Part shown: positions 55,284-63,661 of the stretch, piece after piece
Position numbering within the stretch: position 1 is the first letter of the stretch
How the letters are laid out: each line of letters opens with the position of its first letter
DNA from: Martinezella rhizogenes
GTDB taxonomy: Bacteria; Pseudomonadota; Alphaproteobacteria; Rhizobiales; Rhizobiaceae
NCBI RefSeq assembly: GCF_000799715.1
Contig: NZ_JUHG01000011.1
Span: 1-64,000 of the forward strand
Direction of reading: 5' to 3'
Length of the DNA stretch: 64,000 nucleotides
Position numbers and translations under genes: made by a program
The notes under the pieces: generated by a model
What the model was told of the DNA's origin: nothing
The model's input: only the letters and a program-made list of their open reading frames with translations
Database searches by the model: none

Positions 55284-56534
55284 GTGGACAAGCAGGATGT
55301 TCTCGATGCCACCGAGGCCATGCGTGGCCTCTTTTCCGCAACGCCGCTACAGCTGAACGAGCATCTTTCGGCCCGCTATGGCGCCGACATCTGGCTGAAG
55401 CGCGAGGATCTGACGCCGGTGCGCTCCTACAAGATCCGCGGCGCCTTCAATTTCTTCCGCAAGGTGATCGCCGCGGGCGGCACGGGCAAGACATTCGTCT
55501 GCGCATCGGCCGGTAACCATGCGCAGGGCTTTGCCTTCGTCTGCCGCCATTTCGGCGTGCCGGGCGTGGTCTTCATGCCGGTGACGACGCCGCAGCAGAA
55601 GATCGACAAGACCCGTATGTTCGGCGGCGAATTCATCACAATCAAGCTGTTCGGCGACTTCTTTGATCAGTGCTATCAGGCGGCGCGCGAGCATGTGCAG
55701 CATATCGACGGCGTCATGGTGCCGCCTTTCGATCATGCCGATATCATCGAGGGGCAGGCGACAGTCGCCGACGAAATCGCCGCGCAATTGCCGGATGGTG
55801 TTCTGCCGGACCACATCATTCTGCCCGTCGGCGGCGGCGGACTGGCGGCCGGCATCACCGGCTATTTTGCCGATCGGCTTGGCAAGGAGACATTCGTCTT
55901 CGCTGAACCTGCGGGAGCGCCGAGCCTTCGGCGGAGCATCGAGGCGGGGCAGGTGGTGACGCTGGCGAAGGTTGACAATTTCGTCGATGGTGCTGCGGTC
56001 GGTCGTATCGGCGACCTCAATTTCACTGCCCTGAAGGGATTTGCCGCCGAGCAGGTCAGGCTGATCGAAGAAAACGCCATCTGCGTGACGATCGCCGACA
56101 TGCTGAACGTCGAGGGCGTCGTGCTGGAGCCCGCCGGCGCGCTGGCGATCACCGCGCTGGAGACTATGGATCCCGATGCCATCCGCGGCAAGACGATCGT
56201 CGCGGTCGTCTCCGGCGGCAATTTCGATTTCGAGCGCCTGCCCGACGTCAAGGAACGCGCCATGCGCTATGCCGGGCTGAAGAAATACTTCATCCTGCGC
56301 CTTGCCCAGCGTCCCGGCGCGCTGCGCGATTTCCTCAATCTTCTCGGGCCGGACGACGATATCGCCCGCTTCGAGTATCTGAAGAAGAGTGCCCGCAATT
56401 TCGGTTCAATCCTGATCGGCATCGAGACCAGGGATCCCGACAATTTCAAGCAGCTGGTCGAAAAGTTCGAGCGCGCCGGCATGGGCTATGAGGATATCAC
56501 CGAGAACGAGATCCTTGCGAACCTGATCATTTAA
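55284..56534 (+). CDS. ilvA: Threonine ammonia-lyase (threonine deaminase)
   Basis: The product is 416 residues with a GTG start. It converts threonine to 2-oxobutanoate, the first step to isoleucine. The PLP lysine is K50 in VRSYKIRGAFNFF, and the glycine loop is PVGGGGLAAGI. The C-terminus (from about 330, FILRLAQRPGALRDFLNLL) is a single ACT-like regulatory domain, so it is the shorter feedback-sensitive form. ilvD of the same pathway is at 22.5 kb. Confidence 0.95.
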   Translation: MDKQDVLDATEAMRGLFSATPLQLNEHLSARYGADIWLKREDLTPVRSYKIRGAFNFFRKVIAAGGTGKTFVCASAGNHAQGFAFVCRHFGVPGVVFMPVTTPQQKIDKTRMFGGEFITIKLFGDFFDQCYQAAREHVQHIDGVMVPPFDHADIIEGQATVADEIAAQLPDGVLPDHIILPVGGGGLAAGITGYFADRLGKETFVFAEPAGAPSLRRSIEAGQVVTLAKVDNFVDGAAVGRIGDLNFTALKGFAAEQVRLIEENAICVTIADMLNVEGVVLEPAGALAITALETMDPDAIRGKTIVAVVSGGNFDFERLPDVKERAMRYAGLKKYFILRLAQRPGALRDFLNLLGPDDDIARFEYLKKSARNFGSILIGIETRDPDNFKQLVEKFERAGMGYEDITENEILANLII

Positions 56535-56571
56535 CTTTGCGACCTCACGTCCTTCATGCTAAAGGCGAAAC

Positions 56572-56913
56572 ATGGCTTCGATCTTGTCCAATATTCTCTC
56601 GATCTTCACCGGCGGCGGCGCTTCGGCGACGAGCGCTGAAAAGGCCGGTGGCTCCACCATCAGCGCCGAGCCGCAGACGCATGGCGATTGCACGATCCAT
56701 GCGACGCCGCAGCGCGAGGGCAATCAGTTTCGTCTGATGGGCCGGATCGAGAAGGATGTGAACGGCGAGACGCTGGTGCGCAACTTCATTCGCGCCGATG
56801 TCTTCACCTCGGCCGACGACGCGCTCGAATCGACGTTCCGCAAGGCGCGGCAGATCATCGACCAGAACGGCCCATCGCTGTTCGGCGATGGCGAAAAGGT
56901 TCGTCAGGTCTGA
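56572..56913 (+). CDS. HlyU family transcriptional regulator-like protein
   Basis: The product is 113 residues. A variable N-terminus is followed by YTIHATPQREGNQF-like sequence (here CTIHATPQREGNQFRLMGRI) and a helix ADDALESTFRKARQIIDQNG. I recognise the HlyU family (PF10115), whose regulatory role is named after Vibrio HlyU although that protein is ArsR-like; the function here is unclear. It is 37 bases after ilvA. Confidence 0.75.
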   Translation: MASILSNILSIFTGGGASATSAEKAGGSTISAEPQTHGDCTIHATPQREGNQFRLMGRIEKDVNGETLVRNFIRADVFTSADDALESTFRKARQIIDQNGPSLFGDGEKVRQV

Positions 56914-56994
56914 TTTCCAAAACTGGTTGGTGACAAGCCGTAAACGGCGATCGCCATTGAAGGAACCGAATGTTCTTTCAATGGCTTGCAATCG

Positions 56995-57471
56995 TTATGC
57001 CGCAGCCGAGATCTGCGGCTCATTGGTGACGGGAAAATTCACCGAGCGCGCAATGAAGCACATCTCGTGCGCCTTGTGATGCAGTTCAAGCGCAGTCTTC
57101 GCGTCCGATGCCGCATCGATGACGATCCTGGGGCGCAGCACGACCGAGGTGAATTGCCCCGCGCCGCCACTCTCTTCCAGCATGGTTCCTTCAGCCGCGT
57201 CTTCATAGGACAGGACGATAACACCGGCTTGCGCGCAAAGGCCGAGATACCAAAGCTTGTGGCAGGCCGAAAGCGACGCGACCAGCAGGTCCTCGGGGTT
57301 CCAGCGGGTAGGGTCGCCGCGGAAACTCGGGTCGGAAGAGCCGGTGATCGTCGGTTTGCCCTCGGCACGTATCTCATGATCCCGTCGATAGCCGCGATAG
57401 CTCGACGTTCCCGTACCGTCATTGCCGGTCCAGACGACGTTGACATGATAGGTATGTTGCTTGTCGCTCAC
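56995..57471 (-). CDS. OsmC family protein
   Basis: The product is 158 residues from a GTG at 57471, chosen because GGAGGATTTCA lies directly upstream; the open frame continues to 57648 without family sequence. VSDKQHTYHVNVVWTGN and the redox cysteines in SLSACHKLWYL and HEMCFIARSVN match OsmC/Ohr proteins, which reduce peroxides in stress. It belongs to a cluster of redox genes. Confidence 0.88.
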   Translation of the reverse strand: MSDKQHTYHVNVVWTGNDGTGTSSYRGYRRDHEIRAEGKPTITGSSDPSFRGDPTRWNPEDLLVASLSACHKLWYLGLCAQAGVIVLSYEDAAEGTMLEESGGAGQFTSVVLRPRIVIDAASDAKTALELHHKAHEMCFIARSVNFPVTNEPQISAAA

Positions 57472-57700
57472 TGAAATCCTCCGACTGCCATGCCCCTGGA
57501 TGAGCCTCATCGACGCATCGTAGCTGCGTATATCGCAGGAGATTATCTGAAAGCTAAAGCCACTTTTGCGATAAATTGCAGACCGGTCTCGCACGGCCGT
57601 CGACATCTGACGATACGTCTGACACGCAAAGGCCGCCATCAGCATCATGCGTCAGGCAGCCTTTGCCATCATTTTGGGAGCGGTGTTCGCCGGAGGGTTC

Positions 57701-58477
57701 TCAGGCAGACCGGAAAAGCTTGGCGCCCGATGGAGCGCTGGTGGCACCGCCGTCGACGATGATTTCGATGGCTGTGACGTTGCTCGAATCGTCGGAAGCG
57801 AAATAAAGCGCCGCCTTGGCGATCTCTTCCGCTTCACTCATGCGGCCAAGCGGACTCAGGCTGCCGAAGCGGGCTTCCAGCGCATCCTTGGCGTCTTCGG
57901 TCATCGCCCGCGTATTCCAGATCGGCGTCTTGGTGGCGCCTGGCGTCACCTGGTTGACGCGGATGCCACGCGGAGCAAGTTCGGAGGCGAGGTTACGGGT
58001 CATGGCGCGCACGGCGCCCTTGGTGCCGGCATAGGCGGAGTAACCCGGGATGCCAAGAACAGCATGCACGGAGCCGTTCAGGATCACCGACGCACCGTCG
58101 TTCAGATATGGCAGCGCCGCCTGCACCGTGAAGAAGACGGCGGTGAAATTGGTGCGCACCACCGTCTCGAACTGTTCGAGCGTGGTCTTTCCAACGGCGG
58201 TCTCGCCGCCAATGCCGGCATTGGCAAAGAGGATATCGATATTGCCAAGTTTTTCAGCCGCTTCCGCGAAGGCTTTTTCAGTCGCCGCAATGTCGGTGAC
58301 ATCAACCTGCAACGCCAGGACATCGCCGCCAAGCTCTTCGACGGCGGCGGCAAGGGTCTGCGGGTTGCGGCCGGTGATGGCGACCTTGGCGCCCTCGGCG
58401 AGGAAGACGCGGGCGGTGGCAAGGCCGATGCCGCTATTGCCGCCGGTGATGAGGGCAACCTTGTTCTTGAGGCGCAT
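57701..58477 (-). CDS. Short-chain dehydrogenase/reductase (SDR)
   Basis: The product is 258 residues. The NAD(P) motif is TGGNSGIG at 11-18, with ANAG, and the catalytic set is S in LNGSVHAV and YAGTK (Y-x3-K). R38 in TGRNPQ suggests NADP preference. The substrate is unknown. It is divergent from the TetR gene, which very likely controls it through the repeats at 58511-58550. Confidence 0.9.
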   Translation of the reverse strand: MRLKNKVALITGGNSGIGLATARVFLAEGAKVAITGRNPQTLAAAVEELGGDVLALQVDVTDIAATEKAFAEAAEKLGNIDILFANAGIGGETAVGKTTLEQFETVVRTNFTAVFFTVQAALPYLNDGASVILNGSVHAVLGIPGYSAYAGTKGAVRAMTRNLASELAPRGIRVNQVTPGATKTPIWNTRAMTEDAKDALEARFGSLSPLGRMSEAEEIAKAALYFASDDSSNVTAIEIIVDGGATSAPSGAKLFRSA

Positions 58478-58510
58478 GTTGGTAACTCCTATTGGCTTAA
58501 ATCACGATCT

Positions 58511-58550
58511 GGATTATGATCGTTCGCCATAAGGATTATGATTGTAATCC
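58511..58550. promoter_or_regulatory. Candidate TetR operator in SDR/tetR divergent region
   Basis: GGATTATGATTGTAATCC (58533-58550) is an inverted repeat GGATTA/TAATCC with a six-base spacer. GGATTATGAT also occurs at 58511-58520, 22 bases (two helical turns) upstream in the same orientation. This fits one full and one half site for the TetR protein covering both promoters. Confidence 0.6.
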
Positions 58551-58583
58551 ACATTCGTCAAGGCAGCTTGAGGGGATTCTTCG

Positions 58584-59171
58584 ATGGGCCATTCGCAGCT
58601 GGAAAAACAGAAGACGCACGAGCGGATCGTGACGCTGGCGGCCAAGCGTCTGCGCGAGGAGGGGCTGGAGGGCATCGGCGTCGCCGATCTTATGAAGGAA
58701 GCCGGACTGACGGTCGGCGGCTTCTACAAGCATTTCGCCTCGAGGGACGAACTGGTGGTCGAAGCCGTTCAGTCGGCGGTGGAACAGCAGCGACGGCAGA
58801 TGGAGGAGAAGGGGATCGATCCGGCCGATGTCCCGCTGAAGGACTATGCCGAGAATTATCTTGGCGTTTTTCATCGTGACCACCGCGGAGAGGGTTGCGT
58901 CTATGCGGCCCTGACGGCCGATATCGCGCGCAGTGGCGATGCCGTGCGGGCGGTCGCAACGGAAGGGATGCGGAAAAATATCGAGACGATGACGGCACGC
59001 ATGCCGCAAACGGATGTCGCCGATGCGCGGCGCGATGCCGTTATCGCCACCTGCCTGATGGCCGGTGCGGTCGGCCTTGCGCGCGTTACGAATGACGAGA
59101 AGCTTTCCGACGAGCTTCTGGAAGCTGCGCGGAGCTTCATGAGAGAGCTGGCGAACGGCAACGGGACATAA
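58584..59171 (+). CDS. TetR/AcrR family transcriptional regulator
   Basis: The product is 195 residues. The N-terminal helix-turn-helix (RIVTLAAKRLREEGLEGIG, then GGFYKHFASRDELV) is at about 14-60, followed by a helical ligand domain. It most likely represses the divergent SDR gene, and the inducer may be an electrophile or quinone-like compound. A hairpin terminator begins five bases past the stop. Confidence 0.93.
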   Translation: MGHSQLEKQKTHERIVTLAAKRLREEGLEGIGVADLMKEAGLTVGGFYKHFASRDELVVEAVQSAVEQQRRQMEEKGIDPADVPLKDYAENYLGVFHRDHRGEGCVYAALTADIARSGDAVRAVATEGMRKNIETMTARMPQTDVADARRDAVIATCLMAGAVGLARVTNDEKLSDELLEAARSFMRELANGNGT

Positions 59172-59197
59172 AAAAGCGGCCGGTGAGAACCGGCCGC
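59171..59197. terminator. Shared terminator between tetR and azoR
   Basis: GCGGCCGGT-GAGA-ACCGGCCGC (59176-59197) is a perfect 9-bp stem. AAAAAA on the left gives a T-run on the minus strand for azoR. On the plus strand ATGACTTTT follows, so it serves both convergent genes. Confidence 0.8.
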
Positions 59198-59222
59198 CAT
59201 GACTTTTAGTCGTGCTTGCGAA

Positions 59223-59837
59223 TTAAGCGGCTAGCGCCAGTTCGGCTGCGCGAGCCTGAGCGGCGCCGATTGCCTTTTCAGTGGCTTCCGGACCGAAGGC
59301 AATGCCTTCGACATAGACGGTTTCGACATCGGTGATGCCGATAAAGCCGAGAACCGACTTCAGATAGGGAACGGCGTGGTTCAGGGGGGCGGCAGGACCT
59401 TCGGAGTAAACGCCGCCGGATGCGAGCACGATGTAGGCCTTCTTACCCGTTGCCAGGCCCTTCGGGCCGGTTTCGGTGTAGGTGAAGGTGCGGCCGGCGC
59501 GGGCGATATTGTCGATCCAGGACTTCAGCGACGAATAGATGCCGAAGTTGATCAGGCCGGTGCCGATGACAATCGTGTCGGCGGCAAGCAGTTCGTCCAC
59601 CAGCGCTTCAGAAACCTTGATGGCGTCGTTCTGCTCGGTCGTGCGGGCGTCAGCCGGCGTACGGATGGCGGCGGTGAAGAACTCGTCGATATGCGGCAGC
59701 GGCGCGGCGGCCAGATCGCGGTGAACGATCGTCTTGCCGGGGTTCTGTGCCTTGATCTTGTCGGCAAGCTCGGTCGCGATCTTGGTGGAAAGCGAATCGG
59801 CGCGCGGGCTGGAGGTCAGAAGCAGAATGGAGGACAT
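59223..59837 (-). CDS. azoR: FMN-dependent NADH:azoreductase
   Basis: The product is 204 residues from MSSILLLTSSPRADSLSTKI, after ATTGATAAGGAACACAATC. A flavodoxin-like fold with GLINFGIYSSLKSWIDNIAR and the flavin-contact segment VLASGGVYSEGPA is typical of AzoR. It reduces quinones and azo compounds and protects against thiol stress. It is divergent from the LysR gene, its likely activator. Confidence 0.93.
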   Translation of the reverse strand: MSSILLLTSSPRADSLSTKIATELADKIKAQNPGKTIVHRDLAAAPLPHIDEFFTAAIRTPADARTTEQNDAIKVSEALVDELLAADTIVIGTGLINFGIYSSLKSWIDNIARAGRTFTYTETGPKGLATGKKAYIVLASGGVYSEGPAAPLNHAVPYLKSVLGFIGITDVETVYVEGIAFGPEATEKAIGAAQARAAELALAA

Positions 59838-59974
59838 GATTGTGTTCCTTATCAATGGGTTGCGATAGCCGAGTGGGAAGTTCGGCCATGTTTCGCGTTC
59901 ATAGATAAGTCTTAAGTGCTATCGAGAAAAACTGTGATAATATGGATTGGAATGATCGATAAAATGGATAGCCC

Positions 59975-60943
59975 ATGCTTCCCAATCCAACACTTGACCA
60001 ATTGCAGGTTTTTCTGACCGTTGCTGAATCCGGCAGCTTCTCCGCGGCTTCGCGCGTTCTCAACCGCGCGCAATCGGTCATCAGCTATACGATCGCCAAT
60101 CTCGAGGCGCAGCTTGAAATGCCGTTGTTCGAGCGTTCGGGCTCGCGCCAGCCGAAGCTGACGGATGCGGGCAGGGTGATGTTGGAGGATGCGCGCCGAA
60201 TTCTGTCCGATCTCCAGGTGATGCGCGCCAGGGTCAAGGGCTTGAAGACCGGGCTTGAGGCGGAGGTCGCCGTCGCCATCAGCGTCATGGTGCCGACCAA
60301 TGCCACGGTCGCCGTCCTGAGCGAGTTCCGCGACCGCTTTCCCTCCGTCTCGCTACGGCTCGATGCCGGCGAGCTTGGAACGATGATGGAACTGGTCGCC
60401 AGCGGCAAATCGACGATCGGAATCGGCGGCGCGGTGATAAAGCAGGACGATTCCATGGTGATTGAGCGCATCGGCCACTCCTTCATGATGCCGGTCGCCT
60501 CGCCGCGCCATCCGCTCGCCCAGATCAAACGGCCGCTGAACCTCACCGACGTGCGCGAGGAGGTGCAATTGGTGGTCACCGATGCTTCGAACCTCACCAA
60601 GGGCCGGGATTTCAATGTCCTGTCCTACAAGATCTGGCACCTCAGCGATATCGCCACCAAGCATCAACTGATCCGCGGCGGCCTCGGCTGGGGCGGGCTG
60701 CCGGCTTCGCTCATCTACGAAGACCTGCAGAAGGGCCGGCTCGTGCATCTCGACCTCGATGCCTATGAGCAGGGCGAATATCCGATCTATGCGGTGCGCA
60801 AGCTTTCCAATCCCCCGGGTCCGGCGGCCGCCTGGATGATCGAAGCCTTCCGCGATCGCCTGTTGCAATGCCCGGACCGGGTGGATTTCAAGGCCGCAAT
60901 GGACGTGTTCCGTCCTGAAGAGAACCCGTTGGCGGCGGAATGA
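59975..60943 (+). CDS. LysR family transcriptional regulator
   Basis: The product is 322 residues. The LysR helix-turn-helix is at 5-64 (LDQLQVFLTVAESGSFSAAS and QSVISYTIANLEAQL), followed by a periplasmic-binding-like effector domain. It is divergent from azoR. In the 137-base gap TATC-N12-GATA (59920-59939) is a possible binding site. The stop codon lies within the shared terminator stem. Confidence 0.94.
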   Translation: MLPNPTLDQLQVFLTVAESGSFSAASRVLNRAQSVISYTIANLEAQLEMPLFERSGSRQPKLTDAGRVMLEDARRILSDLQVMRARVKGLKTGLEAEVAVAISVMVPTNATVAVLSEFRDRFPSVSLRLDAGELGTMMELVASGKSTIGIGGAVIKQDDSMVIERIGHSFMMPVASPRHPLAQIKRPLNLTDVREEVQLVVTDASNLTKGRDFNVLSYKIWHLSDIATKHQLIRGGLGWGGLPASLIYEDLQKGRLVHLDLDAYEQGEYPIYAVRKLSNPPGPAAAWMIEAFRDRLLQCPDRVDFKAAMDVFRPEENPLAAE

Positions 60944-60975
60944 AAATGGGCGCCCTTTGAGGCGCCCATTTTCAT
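60940..60975. terminator. Long bidirectional terminator between lysR and cpdB
   Basis: ATGAAAATGGGCGCC (60940-60954) and GGCGCCCATTTTCAT (60961-60975) form a perfect 15-bp stem with a CTTTGA loop. The A/T-rich outer part gives T-runs in both directions. The left arm includes the lysR stop codon. Confidence 0.9.
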
Positions 60976-60995
60976 TTGTGGAATGGTGTAACCGA

Positions 60996-62984
60996 TTACA
61001 GAACCAGCCGGAAGTTATTGAACCCATCCGTGCCTTCGCCGGCGTCCTCGATCTTCACGCTCTTCACCTGGGCAAGGAAGTCCTTGGCCTTGGGGGAGCT
61101 TGGGAACAGGACGGTGGTGCCCGGAAGCGGCTTGAAGGTCCAGTTGCCGTCGGCGGTCGGGTTGATCGTGCCCTGCTCGTGGACATAGCGGACGATGACG
61201 TCGCGGTTGGTGTCCGGGGCCTTGTAGATCACTTTGTCGGCGGCGATTTCCGGGAAGTTGCCGCCGCCGCCGGCGCGGTAGTTGTTGCTGACCACGACGA
61301 ATTTCTGGGCGGGATCGATCGGCTTGCCGTTAAATTGCAGGTTCTGGATGCGGTTTGCATCGGCGCTCAGGAGCTTGCCGTCATCGCTGAAGCGGCGCGG
61401 CTGCGACAGGTCGATCTGGTAGGTGACGCCATCGATGACGTCGAAGTTGTAGGATGGGAAGCTGTCGTTGAGCAGAGCGACATCCTTGGTGCCCGGCTGC
61501 ACCTGATTGAACATTGCCGCCGACATTTCCAGCCAGTTCTTCACCTGTGCGCCGTTGATGACGACGGCCTGCACCGTATTCGGATAGAGATAGAGATCGG
61601 CGACGTTCTTGATGGCGATATTGCCGGCGGGAACGTCGGTATAATAGTCGACGCCGTTGCGGCCGCCGCATTTGAAGGGCGCTGCTGCCGAAAGCACCGG
61701 CAGATCCTTGTACTCAGTCTCCTTCAGCATGTCCTTGATGTACCAGATCTGCGCCTGGCTGACGATCTGCACTGAGGGATCGTCGGCGACGAGCGCGAAA
61801 TAGGAGTAGAGCGGCGCGGAGGTCTTGCCAACCGGCGTGCGGACATAGGCGAGCGTTGCCTCATGCTCGGCCTTGGCGGCTTCGACCACTTCCTTCTTGT
61901 CGGCGACATCGGCGATGACTTTCTTCTTGTCGTCGCGGTGATAGATCGGCCGCGCCTCCGAGGTAAAGTCGACGATCTTCCAGCTATTGCCGTCTTTTTC
62001 GAGCAGCAGGTCGATTAGGCCGAGATGCGAGCCCCAGAAGCCGGCCATGACCGTCGGCTTGCCATGCAGCGTGCCCTTGACCGGATCGGCATCCTTGATG
62101 CCGTCCCAGGTCTTCGGGCCGGGGAAGACGAGATGCTGGTGGCCGGTGAAGACGGCGTCGATACCGGGAACGGCGGCGACATAGAGAGAGGCGTTTTCCA
62201 TTCTGTCGGAGGGTGCGCTGCCGTCGATGCCGGAGTGCGAAAGGGCGATGATGATATCGGCGCCTTCTTCCTTCATGACCGGCACCCAGGCTTTGGCGGC
62301 TTCGACGATATCGCGCGTCTGCGCCTTGCCTTCGAGATTCTTGATGTCCCAGAGCATGATCTGCGGTGGCACGAAGCCGATGAAGCCGATCTTGACCGTG
62401 CTTTCATTGCTGGCGCCGTCCTTGATCTTCTTTTCGATGATCCGATAGGGCTTGAAGAACAGGTCGTCCTTTTTCGGGTCGGAGGCGAGCTGGCCCTTGG
62501 TCAGGTTGGCGCAGACAAAGGGGAAGTTCGCGCCGCCCAGCACCTTGAACATGAAGTCGAGGCCATAGTTGAACTCGTGGTTTCCGAGTGTGCCGACCTC
62601 GTAGCCGAGCGTGTTCATCGCCTTGATGACCGGATGGACATCGCCCTCCTTCATGCCGTGCTGATAGGCCATATAGTCGCCCATCGGATTGCCCTGCAGC
62701 ACGTCGCCATTGTCGATCAGCAGCGAATTGGTGGCTTCGGCGCGGATATTGTCGATGATCGTCGCCGTGCGTGACAGGCCCATCGTGTCGTTCGGCTTGT
62801 CGGCATAGTAGTCGTAGGGGAAGACGTTGACGTGGATATCAGTCGTTTCCATGAGGCGCAGATGCGCCTGATTGCCGGCCGCGCGCGCTGCGAACGGATG
62901 CAGCATGATGAGCGCGGCTGTGGCGCTCAGGCCCTGCAGCAACGAACGGCGCGACATGCTGGGCAATTCCAGAATGGAAGACAT
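60996..62984 (-). CDS. cpdB: 2',3'-cyclic-nucleotide 2'-phosphodiesterase/3'-nucleotidase
   Basis: The product is 662 residues from MSSILELPSMSRRSLLQG, after GAAGGAGTGTTTC, an ideal ribosome-binding site. The N-terminus is Tat-like (SRRSLL). Metallophosphatase motifs: TTDIHVNVFPYDYY, IDNGDVLQGN, GNHEFNYG, ALSHSGIDG and FTGHQHLVFPG. The C-terminal nucleotidase domain has SNNYRAGGGGNFP. It salvages phosphate and nucleosides from periplasmic nucleotides. A CCTGT/ACAGG inverted repeat (63066-63081) lies upstream. Confidence 0.95.
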   Translation of the reverse strand: MSSILELPSMSRRSLLQGLSATAALIMLHPFAARAAGNQAHLRLMETTDIHVNVFPYDYYADKPNDTMGLSRTATIIDNIRAEATNSLLIDNGDVLQGNPMGDYMAYQHGMKEGDVHPVIKAMNTLGYEVGTLGNHEFNYGLDFMFKVLGGANFPFVCANLTKGQLASDPKKDDLFFKPYRIIEKKIKDGASNESTVKIGFIGFVPPQIMLWDIKNLEGKAQTRDIVEAAKAWVPVMKEEGADIIIALSHSGIDGSAPSDRMENASLYVAAVPGIDAVFTGHQHLVFPGPKTWDGIKDADPVKGTLHGKPTVMAGFWGSHLGLIDLLLEKDGNSWKIVDFTSEARPIYHRDDKKKVIADVADKKEVVEAAKAEHEATLAYVRTPVGKTSAPLYSYFALVADDPSVQIVSQAQIWYIKDMLKETEYKDLPVLSAAAPFKCGGRNGVDYYTDVPAGNIAIKNVADLYLYPNTVQAVVINGAQVKNWLEMSAAMFNQVQPGTKDVALLNDSFPSYNFDVIDGVTYQIDLSQPRRFSDDGKLLSADANRIQNLQFNGKPIDPAQKFVVVSNNYRAGGGGNFPEIAADKVIYKAPDTNRDVIVRYVHEQGTINPTADGNWTFKPLPGTTVLFPSSPKAKDFLAQVKSVKIEDAGEGTDGFNNFRLVL

Positions 62985-63119
62985 GAAACACTCCTTCAAC
63001 GATTATTATGGTTCTCGATCACCTCTGGGGGTGAGGGAGATTAGGACGAATTTTGAAGGTGTGCACCTGTAATATGACAGGCTTATTGTGGTTCCCGCGC
63101 CGAGCGGGCAAACAGACCG

Positions 63120-63479
63120 TTAGCGCCTAAGAACCGGCTGTATGTCCTTGTGGAAAAAGCGGAAATAGGAAGCGACCAGAGCCGAGGCATTGGAGGATGG
63201 ATCGAATTCGATGCCGATTCGGCCGCTGTGGACCCAGCGCACGATACCGTCAAGCATGCCGATGTCGGTGCATTCGACACGAACCTTGCTGCCGGCGGCT
63301 GCATGGGTCGGGGATTGCAGGTCAAGCGCGATGCCACTGGCGGAGAGGTCGACCACGCGACCGGTCACTGCCTTTGCGAGATACCATACCTGGCCCATCA
63401 ATCGAACGCGGCGGCGCTGCGAACGCCTCGCTTTGATCTTCAAATTGTATTGGGCCGTCGGTTTCGAAGATGACTGCAT
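63120..63479 (-). CDS. PilZ domain protein (probable c-di-GMP binding)
   Basis: The product is 119 residues from MQSSSKPTAQ, after AGAGGTGAAATC. The PilZ signature is complete: an arginine-rich R-x3-R-type segment (RRSQRRRVRL, 18-27) and D44-x-S-x2-G (DLSASG), followed by a beta-barrel with GIVRWVHSGRIGIEFD. Single-domain PilZ proteins bind c-di-GMP and modulate motility or polysaccharide production. Its partner is unknown. Confidence 0.88.
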   Translation of the reverse strand: MQSSSKPTAQYNLKIKARRSQRRRVRLMGQVWYLAKAVTGRVVDLSASGIALDLQSPTHAAAGSKVRVECTDIGMLDGIVRWVHSGRIGIEFDPSSNASALVASYFRFFHKDIQPVLRR

Positions 63480-63624
63480 GATTTCACCTCTACGCGTGCG
63501 TATCACTCCTTTCACGGATAGCGGGTATCCATTGAAAGGTGTTTAGCGCGATCGGTAAAATTGCGATCATTCGTATCGATTCGGAGCGGTTCGTCTCAGC
63601 GCGTCGACATGGCCTTTGGGCTAG

Positions 63625-63640
63625 GTGTAGAGCTCTACAC
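63625..63640. promoter_or_regulatory. Perfect 16-base palindrome upstream of the last gene
   Basis: GTGTAGAGCTCTACAC is fully self-complementary and ends 21 bases before the ATG at 63662, in the divergent gap between the PilZ gene and the phosphatase-fold gene. Its position fits an operator. The half-site GTAGAG recurs in the msrP upstream dyad. Confidence 0.45.
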
Positions 63641-63661
63641 TGAGTGAATGTTTGGGGAGAA

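Noticed and set aside
63066-63088. Pho box upstream of cpdB
   Set aside because: On the minus strand one CTGTCAT half-site is perfect, but the second half 11 bases on (CAGGTGC) matches at only two of seven positions. The CCTGT/ACAGG dyad remains unexplained.
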